A stretch of DNA of 64,000 nt from SZUA-320 sp963707875. Its GTDB lineage: Bacteria > Gemmatimonadota > Gemmatimonadetes > Gemmatimonadales > GWC2-71-9. Shown here in pieces: positions 9,274-17,651 of the stretch; position 1 is the first letter of the stretch, and every line of letters begins with the position of its first letter. The notes below the pieces were generated by a model. That model was not told where the DNA came from and made no database searches. It saw only the letters and a list, made by a program, of their open reading frames with translations. The stretch spans positions 124,001-188,000 of the forward strand of contig CAVPRU010000001.1 of the NCBI GenBank assembly GCA_963707875.1, written 5' to 3'. Both the position numbers and the translations under genes were made by a program.

Positions 9274-10413
9274 TCAGACCCCGGCCGGCGGCCGCAGGGT
9301 CGGCGACAGGAGTTCGGCGGAGAAGACCAGCCCCGGATCCTGTCTGACGAGCCCGATCAGCTCCATGGCGCCGAGCAGGCTGAGCAACCGTCCAGGTGGG
9401 AGGTCAAGCAGAACGCACAGTTCATCGACGTGGCGTGCGCCCTCGCGCAGGATCGCCAGCACCCGGGCCTGGCGCCCACCCGGCCCGGCGCCGGCCGGAG
9501 CAACCGGGCGGGCTTCGGGGTAGAACGCCAGCAGGTCGGCCGGGTCGATCAGCGGGGCCGCCCCGTCCCGGAGCAGCCGGTTGGCGCCTCCGGCCGTGGC
9601 ACTGGTGATCGGTCCAGGCACCACCAGCACCTCGCGGCCCTGCACGAGCGCCGATCCGGCCGTGAGCAGGGCGCCGGAGGTCACCGATGCCTCCACCACC
9701 ACGGTCACCCGAGCCAGTCCGCTGATCAAACGGTTCCGACGGGGAAAGCTCCCGGCCGTTGGCCGATGACCCGACGGGAACTCGGTCAGGAGGAGACCGT
9801 CACGTCTCATCGCTTGGTACAGCCCCAGGTTGGCCTTGGGATATACCACGTCGATGCCCGTGCCGAGCACCCCGATGGTTCCACCCCCTGCTTCGAGCGC
9901 CGCCCGGTGGGCCACGGCGTCGAGCCCTCTCGCCATCCCGCTCACCACCACCACTCCCGCCAGGGCGGCCGTCAGCGCCACCCGCCGGCAGACCTCGGCG
10001 CCATAGCGGGTGTGCTCCCGGCTGCCGACCACGGCCACTGCGGGCGCCGCCAGCAATTCCATTCGGCCAGCCACAACCAGAAACGGAGGAGGCGATGGTA
10101 TCCCCAGCAGCAACTTGGGAAACTCCGGATCGAACGGCACCAGGATCCGCCCACCCAGCCGGTCGACAGCCCGCAGCAGATGACCTCCCGCATCCCGGCG
10201 GACCGTGCGGATCGCCGCGGCGCAGGCGCTGGAAATTCCGGGGATGGTGCACAAGAACGCGAAAGGCGCCATTAGGGCGCCGCCGGGACTGCCACAGGCC
10301 GCCAGCAGGCTGGCCAGCCGTTCAGGGCCGACCCCGGGAGTGAGCGCGAGCGTCAGATAGGCTTCGCGGTCATCGATCCCGAGGTCGGTCAGGCTACTCG
10401 TCGAACTCGGCAT
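9274..10413 (-). CDS. dprA: DNA-processing protein DprA
   Basis: Binds incoming single-stranded DNA during natural transformation and loads RecA. About 379 residues: an N-terminal SAM-like region (LTPGVGPERLASLLAACGS), a Rossmann-type DprA domain and a C-terminal winged helix. Key segments are VAVVGSREHTRYGAE, VVSGMARGLDAVAHRAALE, TIGVLGTGIDVVYPKAN, TEFPSG and FPRRNRLISGLA. The ATG at 10413 was chosen because upstream in-frame residues are an out-of-frame reading of obg. It overlaps obg by 20 bases. Confidence 0.94.
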   Translation of the reverse strand: MPSSTSSLTDLGIDDREAYLTLALTPGVGPERLASLLAACGSPGGALMAPFAFLCTIPGISSACAAAIRTVRRDAGGHLLRAVDRLGGRILVPFDPEFPKLLLGIPSPPPFLVVAGRMELLAAPAVAVVGSREHTRYGAEVCRRVALTAALAGVVVVSGMARGLDAVAHRAALEAGGGTIGVLGTGIDVVYPKANLGLYQAMRRDGLLLTEFPSGHRPTAGSFPRRNRLISGLARVTVVVEASVTSGALLTAGSALVQGREVLVVPGPITSATAGGANRLLRDGAAPLIDPADLLAFYPEARPVAPAGAGPGGRQARVLAILREGARHVDELCVLLDLPPGRLLSLLGAMELIGLVRQDPGLVFSAELLSPTLRPPAGV

Positions 10414-11425
10414 CAGGGTGAGCAGGCTGGGCGTCCTCCGCCCGGGCCCGAGCGACCAATGTCCAGAGTTGTTCGACCAGGGCTTCGAGGCCGATCTGAC
10501 CGGCCGCCGAAATGGCCAGCACGCCGGCGGCCTCAGGCGCGTCCAACTCAGGAATGGCATCGTTGGGCGGGTGCAGATCCCGCTTGGTGAAGAGTACCAG
10601 GTGCGGTCGGAGCCACAGGGATTCGCTGTGCAGCCGGATTTCGTGGCGCAGCCGATCGTACACCGCCTGGGGATCTTCGGCATCGAGCGGGATGAGCACC
10701 GCCAGCACGCGGGTCCGCTCCACGTGCCGCAGAAAGGTGAAGCCCAGCCCCTTGCCCTCGTGGGCTCCTTCGATGATGCCCGGAATATCCGCCACCACAA
10801 ACGACCGCCCGCCGCTCAACGCCACCACGCCGAGGTTGGGCTGGAGGGTGGTGAATGGGTAGTCCCCGATCTTCGGTCGGGCGGCGGTGATGACCGAGAG
10901 GAGGGTGCTCTTTCCGGCGTTGGGTTCACCCAACAGCCCCACGTCGGCGATCAGCTTGAGTTCGAGTTCCAACCGGAGGGTCTGGCCCTCACCCCCCGGC
11001 TCCCATTCCCGAGGCGACTGATGGGTTGCGGTGGCAAATCGGGCATTCCCACGGCCGCCACGGCCACCCCGTGCCACGAGGATCGGAACCCCGGGTTCGA
11101 GGGCTTCCCCGATCACTTCGCCGGTATCGGCATTGCGGAGCACCGTGCCCACCGGCACCGGCAGGGTGAGGTCCTCGCCGGCGGCGCCGGTCATCGTCTT
11201 CCCCTTGCCGTGCACCCCTCGCCGAGCAGTCCAGGTGGTCCGGTAGGTATAGTCCAGCAGAGTAGCGAGGTTGGGGTCGGCCACCACATAGATGCTCCCG
11301 CCGCGCCCCCCATCTCCACCATCCGGCCCACCCTTGGGGATGTACTTGAACCGGGCGAATGAACAGGCTCCGGAACCGCCGGTGCCTGCCTGGACGGTGA
11401 TGATCGCCTGGTCGATGAAGCTCAT
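10394..11425 (-). CDS. obg: GTPase Obg (CgtA), 50S ribosome assembly
   Basis: Essential GTPase in 50S subunit maturation and stress control. About 343 residues. The glycine-rich Obg fold occupies the first 160 residues (GGPDGGDGGRGGSIYVVAD, ARGGRGGRGNARFATATHQ). The G domain follows, with GEPNAGKST (G1), DIPG (G3) and TKRD (G4). The C-terminal extension is short and acidic. ATG 11425 has an AGGGGAAC-type ribosome site just upstream and overlaps the preceding stop as ATGA. Confidence 0.96.
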   Translation of the reverse strand: MSFIDQAIITVQAGTGGSGACSFARFKYIPKGGPDGGDGGRGGSIYVVADPNLATLLDYTYRTTWTARRGVHGKGKTMTGAAGEDLTLPVPVGTVLRNADTGEVIGEALEPGVPILVARGGRGGRGNARFATATHQSPREWEPGGEGQTLRLELELKLIADVGLLGEPNAGKSTLLSVITAARPKIGDYPFTTLQPNLGVVALSGGRSFVVADIPGIIEGAHEGKGLGFTFLRHVERTRVLAVLIPLDAEDPQAVYDRLRHEIRLHSESLWLRPHLVLFTKRDLHPPNDAIPELDAPEAAGVLAISAAGQIGLEALVEQLWTLVARARAEDAQPAHPDAEFDE

Positions 11426-12069
11426 GCCGTTCCCCTCGACTTTCGCACCTGCTGCCACATCACCACCGCCTCGGTCGCTGCAGCCGGACTGGCATCTCGC
11501 GTGGCGATCTCCAGAGCCCGGTCGATGACCCGGGATCCGGCCCCGACCTGAAGGGCACCCCGCAAATGGGAGTGGAGCTGGCGGGGTGAGCCCAGCACGG
11601 CCAATTGCACGACCGTGCACAGTTCCCGCCGGGCCAGATCGAGTCCGTCACGGGCAATGACCCGGCCATAGCCCTCCGTCACCATCCAGGCATCGAGCGC
11701 GGGATGCAGCCAGCGGACATTGGCCCGAAGCCGGTCGTAGTTGAGTCCGTAGATGGTCCGACAGGTTTCCTCGCCACGGGACGACCATTCCTCCGGACCG
11801 GTGGAATCTGCATCGCGGCTCGGCGCAGGCAGCCCGCTGACCCGGCGCCAGACTCCCGCGGCCACCAGGGCGCGCGGATACCCCACCATCAGGACGGACT
11901 GCAACAGCAGTTCCTCGACCCACACCGGCGCAGCCCCGGTGGCCAGGAGCAGGCGCATCCGATCCTCCAGCCGGGACTCATCTCCCAGTGCAATGGCGCC
12001 GGCCACGCCGAGCAGCGCGCCGGTGGGCGGATCCATGGAATCCAAAATAGGAGTGGCTGGGTTGGACAC
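11422..12069 (-). CDS. Carboxymuconolactone decarboxylase (CMD/AhpD-like) family protein
   Basis: 215 residues of alpha-helical CMD/AhpD fold. The diagnostic stretch is RRELCTVVQLAVLGSPRQLH followed by SHLRGALQVGAG. The CxxC pair used by AhpD peroxidases is not present at the expected helix, so a disulfide-reductase role is unlikely. A decarboxylase-like or non-catalytic role remains open. It lies 14 bases after the asparaginase gene and overlaps obg by ATGA, so it is co-transcribed with growth genes. The function cannot be named from sequence alone. Confidence 0.8.
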   Translation of the reverse strand: MSNPATPILDSMDPPTGALLGVAGAIALGDESRLEDRMRLLLATGAAPVWVEELLLQSVLMVGYPRALVAAGVWRRVSGLPAPSRDADSTGPEEWSSRGEETCRTIYGLNYDRLRANVRWLHPALDAWMVTEGYGRVIARDGLDLARRELCTVVQLAVLGSPRQLHSHLRGALQVGAGSRVIDRALEIATRDASPAAATEAVVMWQQVRKSRGTA

Positions 12070-12083
12070 GGTACCAATTCCCC

Positions 12084-13091
12084 TCAGAAGGTGCCGTGAA
12101 TCCGGAGCTGGCCCTCAGGCCTCATCTCACCCGTGGCCTGACCTCTGGTATTGAGAATGGCGACCCGTGAATGGCCTGCCAGCGCCGAGGCGGGAAACCG
12201 GGGACCCCCAAGCGCCGGCAGCAGCTGGTCGAGCACGCCGAACAACGCCGGCGGAAGACTCCCCTGGTCGCCGTCCTCCACCTTGAGAGCGACCCCGACC
12301 CCCAGGGACGGAATCCCCGCGCAGTAGATCCCCTCGGCCCCGATCTTGACGACGATCTCGCCCGGCATGGCCACCATGAGATCGGTGTCGAACCGTCCAG
12401 TGCCAGCGACGAGATCCGGGTGGGCCATCATCGCGGCCCGGATCCGGGTGCCCTCGGGCCGCTCAGTTGAGACCAGGCGGGCGTAGGCCAGCGCCATCGC
12501 CCGCAGGGGCAGGGCGTAACAGACGGTCGTGCAACCATCAACCCCCAGGACCAGATCGGGGACCGCGATGCCCGTCCACTCCGCAATCACCTCGGCCAGC
12601 CGATCCTGGACTGCATGGCCAACCCGTTCGTAGCCCCCAATCGGCCAACCGTGATGCGCGGCGAGGGCCAGCATGCCGGAGTGCTTTCCCGAGCAATTGC
12701 TCCACCGGGGGGAGAGCGGCACCCGGTCGCGAACCACCTGCTGGGCCACGGCGGCACCCAGCGGGATGTGTGGGCCGCACGCGAGGTCCGCTTCGGTCCG
12801 TCCGATCAGGGCGAGAAACCGATCGGCGACCGCACGGTGACGAGCTTCGCTCGAATGGGATGAACAGGCGAGTGCCAGTTCTTCGGTGCCCAGTCGAAAA
12901 CGATCCACTACCCCGTCGGCCACCAGCGGCATGGCCTGGAAGGGCTTGGCCGCTGATCGCCAGAAGCTGACCAGATCCGGATTGCCCGATTCAGCGACCA
13001 GGCGTCCGTCACGGGAGACCACCGCGACCGAGACCCGGTGGACCGATTCCACGAGTGGCTCGCGGCGGACGACAATCTGGAACGCTGGCAT
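12084..13091 (-). CDS. Type II (PF06089-like) L-asparaginase
   Basis: Predicted to hydrolyse L-asparagine to aspartate and ammonia; the family is the thermolabile Rhizobium etli AnsA/ReAV type, unrelated to E. coli asparaginases. About 335 residues. Visible hallmarks are FWRSAAKPFQAMPLV, ALACSSHSSEARH, SNCSGKHSGMLALAAHHGW and VDGCTTVCYALPLRAMALAYA. The usual DGCGAP-like loop reads DGCTTV here. No signal peptide is seen, so it is probably cytoplasmic. It is divergent from hldA across a 114-base spacer and is the first gene of the long minus-strand run. Confidence 0.88.
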   Translation of the reverse strand: MPAFQIVVRREPLVESVHRVSVAVVSRDGRLVAESGNPDLVSFWRSAAKPFQAMPLVADGVVDRFRLGTEELALACSSHSSEARHRAVADRFLALIGRTEADLACGPHIPLGAAVAQQVVRDRVPLSPRWSNCSGKHSGMLALAAHHGWPIGGYERVGHAVQDRLAEVIAEWTGIAVPDLVLGVDGCTTVCYALPLRAMALAYARLVSTERPEGTRIRAAMMAHPDLVAGTGRFDTDLMVAMPGEIVVKIGAEGIYCAGIPSLGVGVALKVEDGDQGSLPPALFGVLDQLLPALGGPRFPASALAGHSRVAILNTRGQATGEMRPEGQLRIHGTF

Positions 13092-13205
13092 GGGCCTCAA
13101 GATACCGACTCCTCCCGGGTCCGGGATAGCTTGGGGATTGACCTCTCGCCGCGATCAGCCGACGATTCGGCAGCCACCACTTCATCCCCCGGCCCATCCG
13201 AGCCC

Positions 13206-14225
13206 ATGCCTCCAACCAGAGACCGGATTGTCGAACTGCTGGATGCCGCCAAGTCCCGGCGCGTCGTGGTAGTGGGCGATGTGATGCTGGACCGCTATCT
13301 GATCGGGGACGCCCAACGGCTGTCCCCGGAGGCTCCGGTCCCGGTGGTCGCCGTCCGGGAGAATCGGTCGGCCCTTGGCGGGGCTGCCAACGTGGCCGCC
13401 AATGTGCGGGCCATCGGCGCCGAATGCACCCTGATCGGCATCGTGGGGGACGATCCGAACGGCGCGACGGTCCGCACCGAACTGGCCAGCTACGGGATCC
13501 CGGACGACGGCCTGATCACCCTGGCCGGACGGCCCACGACTGCCAAGACCCGAGTCATGGCGCGCGGCCAGCAGATCGTTCGAATCGACCAGGAGGTGGA
13601 CGCCCTTCTGACTGGGGCCGACCTCGATCGGCTGGGGACGGTCGCCCGGAGGGCCTTGCCCGGAGCCGATGCGCTGGTGCTGGAGGACTACAACAAGGGA
13701 GCCCTGCCGCCAGGCCTGATCCACGACCTGATCGCCGCCGCCCGCCGTGGAGGGGTGCCGGTGATCGCGGACCCCAAGTTCCGCCAGTTCTTCGATTACG
13801 CGGGCGCCACGGTGTTCAAACCCAACCGTCGAGAACTGGAGGCTGCCCTGGGCGCGGCGGTCGACCTGGACCATCGCGATGCGATGCCGGCCGCCCTCGG
13901 GCAGTTGAAGGTGGATAACCTGCTGGTCACCCTCGGGGCCGAAGGGATGCTGCTGGTGACCCGAGACGGAGCCGTCACCCATATCCCGAGTCTGACCCGG
14001 GAGGTGAGCGATGTCTCCGGGGCCGGCGACACCGTCACCGCATGGATTGGAACGATCCTGGCCGCGGCCGGGACGATGCGCGAGGCCGCCGAGTTGGCCA
14101 ACTACGCCGCCGGCATCGAGGTCAGCAAGTCCGGCGTTGCCACCGTCGGACCGGACGAAGTCCTCGGGGTGCACGAGGACCGGTTCGACCAGATCGGCCG
14201 CTGGCGCCGAGGAGGAGTGATCTAG
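13206..14225 (+). CDS. hldA: D-glycero-beta-D-manno-heptose-7-phosphate kinase (HldA/RfaE1 type)
   Basis: PfkB-family kinase that phosphorylates heptose-7-phosphate at C1 in ADP-heptose synthesis for LPS core. About 339 residues. Hallmarks are VVVVGDVMLDRYLIGDAQRL, APVPVVAV, GGAANVAANVRAIGA, YNKGAL, FKPNRREL and SDVSGAGDTVTAWI. The adenylyltransferase half of bifunctional HldE is absent, so a separate HldC-type partner is expected. gmhA, the preceding pathway step, lies about 32 kb away in this window. ATG 13206 is chosen because the long upstream extension is low-complexity and unlike the family. Confidence 0.93.
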   Translation: MPPTRDRIVELLDAAKSRRVVVVGDVMLDRYLIGDAQRLSPEAPVPVVAVRENRSALGGAANVAANVRAIGAECTLIGIVGDDPNGATVRTELASYGIPDDGLITLAGRPTTAKTRVMARGQQIVRIDQEVDALLTGADLDRLGTVARRALPGADALVLEDYNKGALPPGLIHDLIAAARRGGVPVIADPKFRQFFDYAGATVFKPNRRELEAALGAAVDLDHRDAMPAALGQLKVDNLLVTLGAEGMLLVTRDGAVTHIPSLTREVSDVSGAGDTVTAWIGTILAAAGTMREAAELANYAAGIEVSKSGVATVGPDEVLGVHEDRFDQIGRWRRGGVI

Positions 14226-14228
14226 CAC

Positions 14229-15782
14229 ATGTCGGGATACACCTTCGAACCGTTCCCGCCCACCCCGCTCATCCGCCGTGGCCCGCCCCAGAGGGTCGCC
14301 GTGCTGGGGGCCGGACTCGCCGGGCTTTGCGCCGCTGACCTTCTCACTCAGGCCGGGCATGAAGTGGTAGTGCTGGAGGCACGCTCCCGCCCCGGTGGAC
14401 GGGTGCTGACCCTCCGGGATGGCTTTTCGCCCGGACTGCACGCCGACGCTGGCGCCGCGTTCGTTCCCGGCGGCCATCCCCTGACGGTCGGATACATCAG
14501 GCAGCTGGGTCTCGAACTGGATCCGCTTCCAGTCGACAGCCATCTCGTCGAGATGGACTTCGTCAAGGGGAGGCTCATCAAGAATGCCGGTGACGCCAAA
14601 GCCGCCTGGCCGGTGGCGCTTCACCCGGATGAACAGGGCAAGACGCTCATGGAGCTCATGATCCGGTACTTGGGCGGGCCGCTCCAGGACGTCGCCGCCC
14701 AGGATCCCCGGAGTCCCGGATGGCCGCCCCCGGCCCTGGAGAAGTACGACGCCGTGACGTTCTGTCAGCTGCTCTCCAACCAGGGGGCCTCCCCCGGAGC
14801 CGTCACCCTGCTCCATCTGGGTTTCCCGGATTTCTGGGGAGATGGTGCCGTCGCTGCCTCCGCACTGCTGATTCTGCGGGATGATGCCTTCATGATGGCG
14901 ATGGCGGCGGAAGGGACACCAACCGCCCCGGTCGGTCACCCGGCCAGTCGACGCTACCGCCATCACGCCCATCTGGCCCGACTCACCGCCGCCAAACCGC
15001 CCCCGCTCAATCCGCTGGCTACCTACCGGATTCGGGGCGGCACCGACGGCCTCCCGAAGGCCCTGGCCGCTCGCCTCGCACGACAGATTCGATTCAATGC
15101 GCCGGTCATGGCCATCCAACAGTCGGCCGACCGGGTCGAGATCGAATGCGGCAACGGCGTGGGCACCATCGCCGCCGACCGGGTGATCAGTACCATCCCC
15201 TGGAGTGTGTTCCAGGACATCCCCATTACCCCGAAGCTCCCCGCCCCCAAGGCAGCCGCCATTACCGACCTCCCGTACACCTCGGTGACCCGGGTATTCC
15301 TGGAGTTCTCGTCTCGCTACTGGCAGCCTCTGGGCAGCAACGGGAACGCCTCCACCGACCTCCCCGAGACCGGACCGGAGAACCACCCCGGGGTCTGGAT
15401 CGAGGACGCCACGGCGGCCCAGGACACCTCACGGGGGATCCTTGACTGCTACTACACGGGGGCTCCTGCCCGCGACGTCGGCGCACTCGGGGAACCCGAC
15501 CGGGCTCAGTTTGCCCTGGACGCCGTAGAGCGGGTCTGGCCGGGTGCGCGAAGCCACTTTACCGGGCAAGCGATGTCGGTCTGCTGGGACGAGGATCCCT
15601 GGGCCCGGGGCGATTACTGCTGGTTCCGGCCCGGACAGATGAGCCGCCTCTGCCCGATCATCCCACGCCCGGAGGGCCGGCTCCATTTTGCCGGGGACCA
15701 CACCTCTTCCCTGCCGGGCTGGATGCAGGGCGCGTTCGAGTCGGGAATCCGGGCTGCCCAGGAGGTCAACGCCGCGGGGTGA
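14229..15782 (+). CDS. FAD-dependent amine oxidase-like oxidoreductase
   Basis: 517 residues of the flavin monoamine oxidase/phytoene desaturase superfamily. The N-terminal dinucleotide loop is VAVLGAGLAGLCAADLL, followed by VVLEARSRPGGRV. The C-terminal FAD motif is LHFAGDHTSSLPGWMQGAFES, typical of amine oxidases. The substrate is unknown. It starts 3 bases after hldA with a GGAGGAG ribosome site inside the hldA end, so the two are co-expressed. It converges on the SagB gene with 10 bases between stops. A tailoring role for the adjacent peptide cluster is possible but only suggested by position. Confidence 0.85.
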   Translation: MSGYTFEPFPPTPLIRRGPPQRVAVLGAGLAGLCAADLLTQAGHEVVVLEARSRPGGRVLTLRDGFSPGLHADAGAAFVPGGHPLTVGYIRQLGLELDPLPVDSHLVEMDFVKGRLIKNAGDAKAAWPVALHPDEQGKTLMELMIRYLGGPLQDVAAQDPRSPGWPPPALEKYDAVTFCQLLSNQGASPGAVTLLHLGFPDFWGDGAVAASALLILRDDAFMMAMAAEGTPTAPVGHPASRRYRHHAHLARLTAAKPPPLNPLATYRIRGGTDGLPKALAARLARQIRFNAPVMAIQQSADRVEIECGNGVGTIAADRVISTIPWSVFQDIPITPKLPAPKAAAITDLPYTSVTRVFLEFSSRYWQPLGSNGNASTDLPETGPENHPGVWIEDATAAQDTSRGILDCYYTGAPARDVGALGEPDRAQFALDAVERVWPGARSHFTGQAMSVCWDEDPWARGDYCWFRPGQMSRLCPIIPRPEGRLHFAGDHTSSLPGWMQGAFESGIRAAQEVNAAG

Positions 15783-15792
15783 CCGGGGGCGT

Positions 15793-17244
15793 TCACCGAA
15801 CCACGCTGCCGAGCAGGAACTCCCCGACCGGCCCCTCCTCCAGGGGATCGAGTCCCAGCATCGCGACGATCGCGGCGGTGTCCCCACCCCCGAGGGCGCA
15901 GGGGGCCAGCCCCATGGCCGTGGCGATCAGGTACATCGCTTCGTAGAGCACGCCGACGTCCTTCAGCACGTTGGTGTAGGCCACGCCCTGGTACTTCCAC
16001 GAGGCTCTTCGAAACCGAGCGGTCAGGCAGAGCAGGATCTGGGGTCGCCCTCCGCCCTCCATCACGCCATTGCAGCTGTCGAGCGCGACCCCCGTGGCCG
16101 GTTCCGACGCATCGAGCCGGTAGAGGCGATGGTTGGCAGGGTCGTAGTGATACACCCCTGGCGCCAGTCCCCGGCAATTGTCCACGACGGCGTAGAGCTC
16201 AAGCGGATGGCAGCTGCCCGCGCTGGGAGCCACTCGCCAGGTGATCTCGAAGGATCCGGCGCCAGCCGGGATCTCCCGATCGGGGATGACCCGGGCGGCC
16301 CGATAGAGGAATTCCGACAGTTGGGCCACATCCATCGGGATCTGGCCGTGACGACGAATGGAACGACGCGCCTCCATGACCGACAGCAGGGATGCGTCGG
16401 ACTTGGCCAGGGCGGCGAGGTCCGGCACCGGAAGAGCGGTGAAATCCTCAGAAGCCGAGGCTCGTAGCGCGGGCGGCGGCTCGGCCACTCCACGGCCCGG
16501 GAAGGTCCCCCCGATCGGCTGATCGACCCGGGTCGATCGGCTGCGGGAGTGGAGCAGCAGATCGGCCAACTCCCAGGAGCGGAGCGCGGGATGCTCGTCC
16601 TCCACCGTGCGTCCCTGGCTGTCGATGTCCACGACCAGACCCGCGGACCGAAGAAACCCGCACCACGACGGAAGCCACTCCTCGGCCCCAGCGCCCAGCC
16701 GGTGAAGGGAGGCATCGTCCAGCTGACTGCCATCGATCCGGTCGGTCAATAGCCCCAGACTGAGGAGCGCCCCGGGGGACCCCACCACCAGCGGGCCCAC
16801 GCCCAGAGGTGAGTCCAGCACCAGGGAGGTCCCCTGACGGCGCAGATACCCGAACTGGGAGAGGACGACCGGCCCGGGTGGGGGCTCATCCGTTATGCCG
16901 TCCGCCGGGCGACCGGGTACCAGGCTCCCCAGGATGGTGTCGCCCCACAGGAGGGTATAGCGGAGGCCCCCGATGGCCTCGAGCCGGCGCACCACGCTCA
17001 TCCACAGCGCGAGGCCAACGGTGCCCCCACTGTCGTGCAATTGAGCCTGGAGCTCCCGAGGGCGGGCCCCGGATTGCAGGGCCCGAACAGCCGCGATCAG
17101 GCCGGGGGAGGGCTCCCGGAGAGTGACTGTGCGGCCGCCGGAGGAGAACCGGATGGATTCGGGCGAACGGTGGAGCTCCACCGATTCGACCAGGTGCAGA
17201 ACAAGCTCCGACCCCCGCACCCTATCAGGGATGAGAACACCCAT
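15793..17244 (-). CDS. sagB: SagB/ThcOx-type azoline dehydrogenase of TOMM cluster
   Basis: FMN-dependent enzyme expected to oxidise thiazolines/oxazolines in the modified peptide to azoles. 483 residues: a divergent N-terminal half and a nitroreductase-fold domain from about residue 285. FMN-contact residues are visible as EARRSIRRHGQ (R293, R294, R297). A catalytic Lys-Tyr pair as in McbC is present as WKYQG (K417, Y418). It is followed by DVGVLYEAMYLIATAMGLAP and ALGGGD. It lies 27 bases after the precursor gene and is the last gene of the minus-strand cluster. No strong ribosome site is seen, so coupling to the upstream gene is plausible. Confidence 0.9.
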   Translation of the reverse strand: MGVLIPDRVRGSELVLHLVESVELHRSPESIRFSSGGRTVTLREPSPGLIAAVRALQSGARPRELQAQLHDSGGTVGLALWMSVVRRLEAIGGLRYTLLWGDTILGSLVPGRPADGITDEPPPGPVVLSQFGYLRRQGTSLVLDSPLGVGPLVVGSPGALLSLGLLTDRIDGSQLDDASLHRLGAGAEEWLPSWCGFLRSAGLVVDIDSQGRTVEDEHPALRSWELADLLLHSRSRSTRVDQPIGGTFPGRGVAEPPPALRASASEDFTALPVPDLAALAKSDASLLSVMEARRSIRRHGQIPMDVAQLSEFLYRAARVIPDREIPAGAGSFEITWRVAPSAGSCHPLELYAVVDNCRGLAPGVYHYDPANHRLYRLDASEPATGVALDSCNGVMEGGGRPQILLCLTARFRRASWKYQGVAYTNVLKDVGVLYEAMYLIATAMGLAPCALGGGDTAAIVAMLGLDPLEEGPVGEFLLGSVVR

Positions 17245-17271
17245 GGCAGAGCACGGTGGTCGGCGGAGCAG

Positions 17272-17550
17272 CTAGACAAGCGTACAGCAGAGATCGGGAT
17301 GCGCCGTACAGCAGAGATCGGGATTCGCCGAAGGGTTCTTCAGGTCCTCATCCTTGAGCCCGGCGGGCCGAGCCGGAATCACGAAGTGGCTTACGTCCTT
17401 GGTGTCCTCGAGGACTTTCACCTCACCAGGAATCTTGATACCGGCCTCGTTCAGCACTGCCTTGGGATTGCTCCGCAGCCGCTTCATCGCGGCAGGATCC
17501 AGCCAAGCCTTGGCCAGGATTTTTGCCACCTTCATCGAATGTTCGGGCAC
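17272..17550 (-). CDS. NHLP-type TOMM precursor peptide with twin PDLCCT core
   Basis: Predicted ribosomal precursor of an azole-containing peptide, 92 residues. The leader resembles the nitrile-hydratase-like leader family: AKILAKAWLDPAAMKRLRSN, AVLNEAGIKIPGEVKVLEDT, and DVSHFVIPARPAGLKDEDL. The core after KNPS reads ANPDLCCTAHPDLCCTLV, with four Cys and two Thr. The 18-base unit encoding PDLCCT is identical in both copies (17281-17298 and 17305-17322), with a 24-base period. GTG 17550 is preferred because a GGAGG site lies 5 bases upstream. The in-frame ATG at 17535 would be 20 bases from it. The gene lies between the cyclodehydratase and SagB genes. Core function and cleavage site are inferred. 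Confidence 0.9.
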   Translation of the reverse strand: MPEHSMKVAKILAKAWLDPAAMKRLRSNPKAVLNEAGIKIPGEVKVLEDTKDVSHFVIPARPAGLKDEDLKNPSANPDLCCTAHPDLCCTLV

Positions 17551-17591
17551 AAGAACCTCCGGAGTGGGAAATGGGGACGAGCGCACGGACC

Positions 17592-17622
17592 CTAATGTCC
17601 ACCGGGGATGGGCACCCGTCAA
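17592..17622 (-). promoter_or_regulatory. Candidate promoter of the precursor gene
   Basis: The 101-base gap between the cyclodehydratase stop and the precursor start is the only sizeable gap in this cluster. On the minus strand it has TTGACG at 17622-17617 and CATTAG at 17597-17592, spaced 19 bases. The first box matches the -35 consensus well; the second is a weak -10. A start near 17585 would leave a leader of about 35 bases. A separate promoter would let precursor levels exceed enzyme levels. Confidence 0.3.
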
Positions 17623-17651
17623 GCGCGAATAGCATTGCCACCGAGGTCTCG

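Noticed and set aside
13182..15386. 734-residue minus-strand open frame over hldA and the FAD oxidase
   Set aside because: Both plus-strand genes have clear motifs; the antisense translation is low-complexity.
17423..17641. A second small peptide upstream of the precursor
   Set aside because: It is out of frame with the precursor, overlaps most of it, has no ribosome site and no leader-like sequence.
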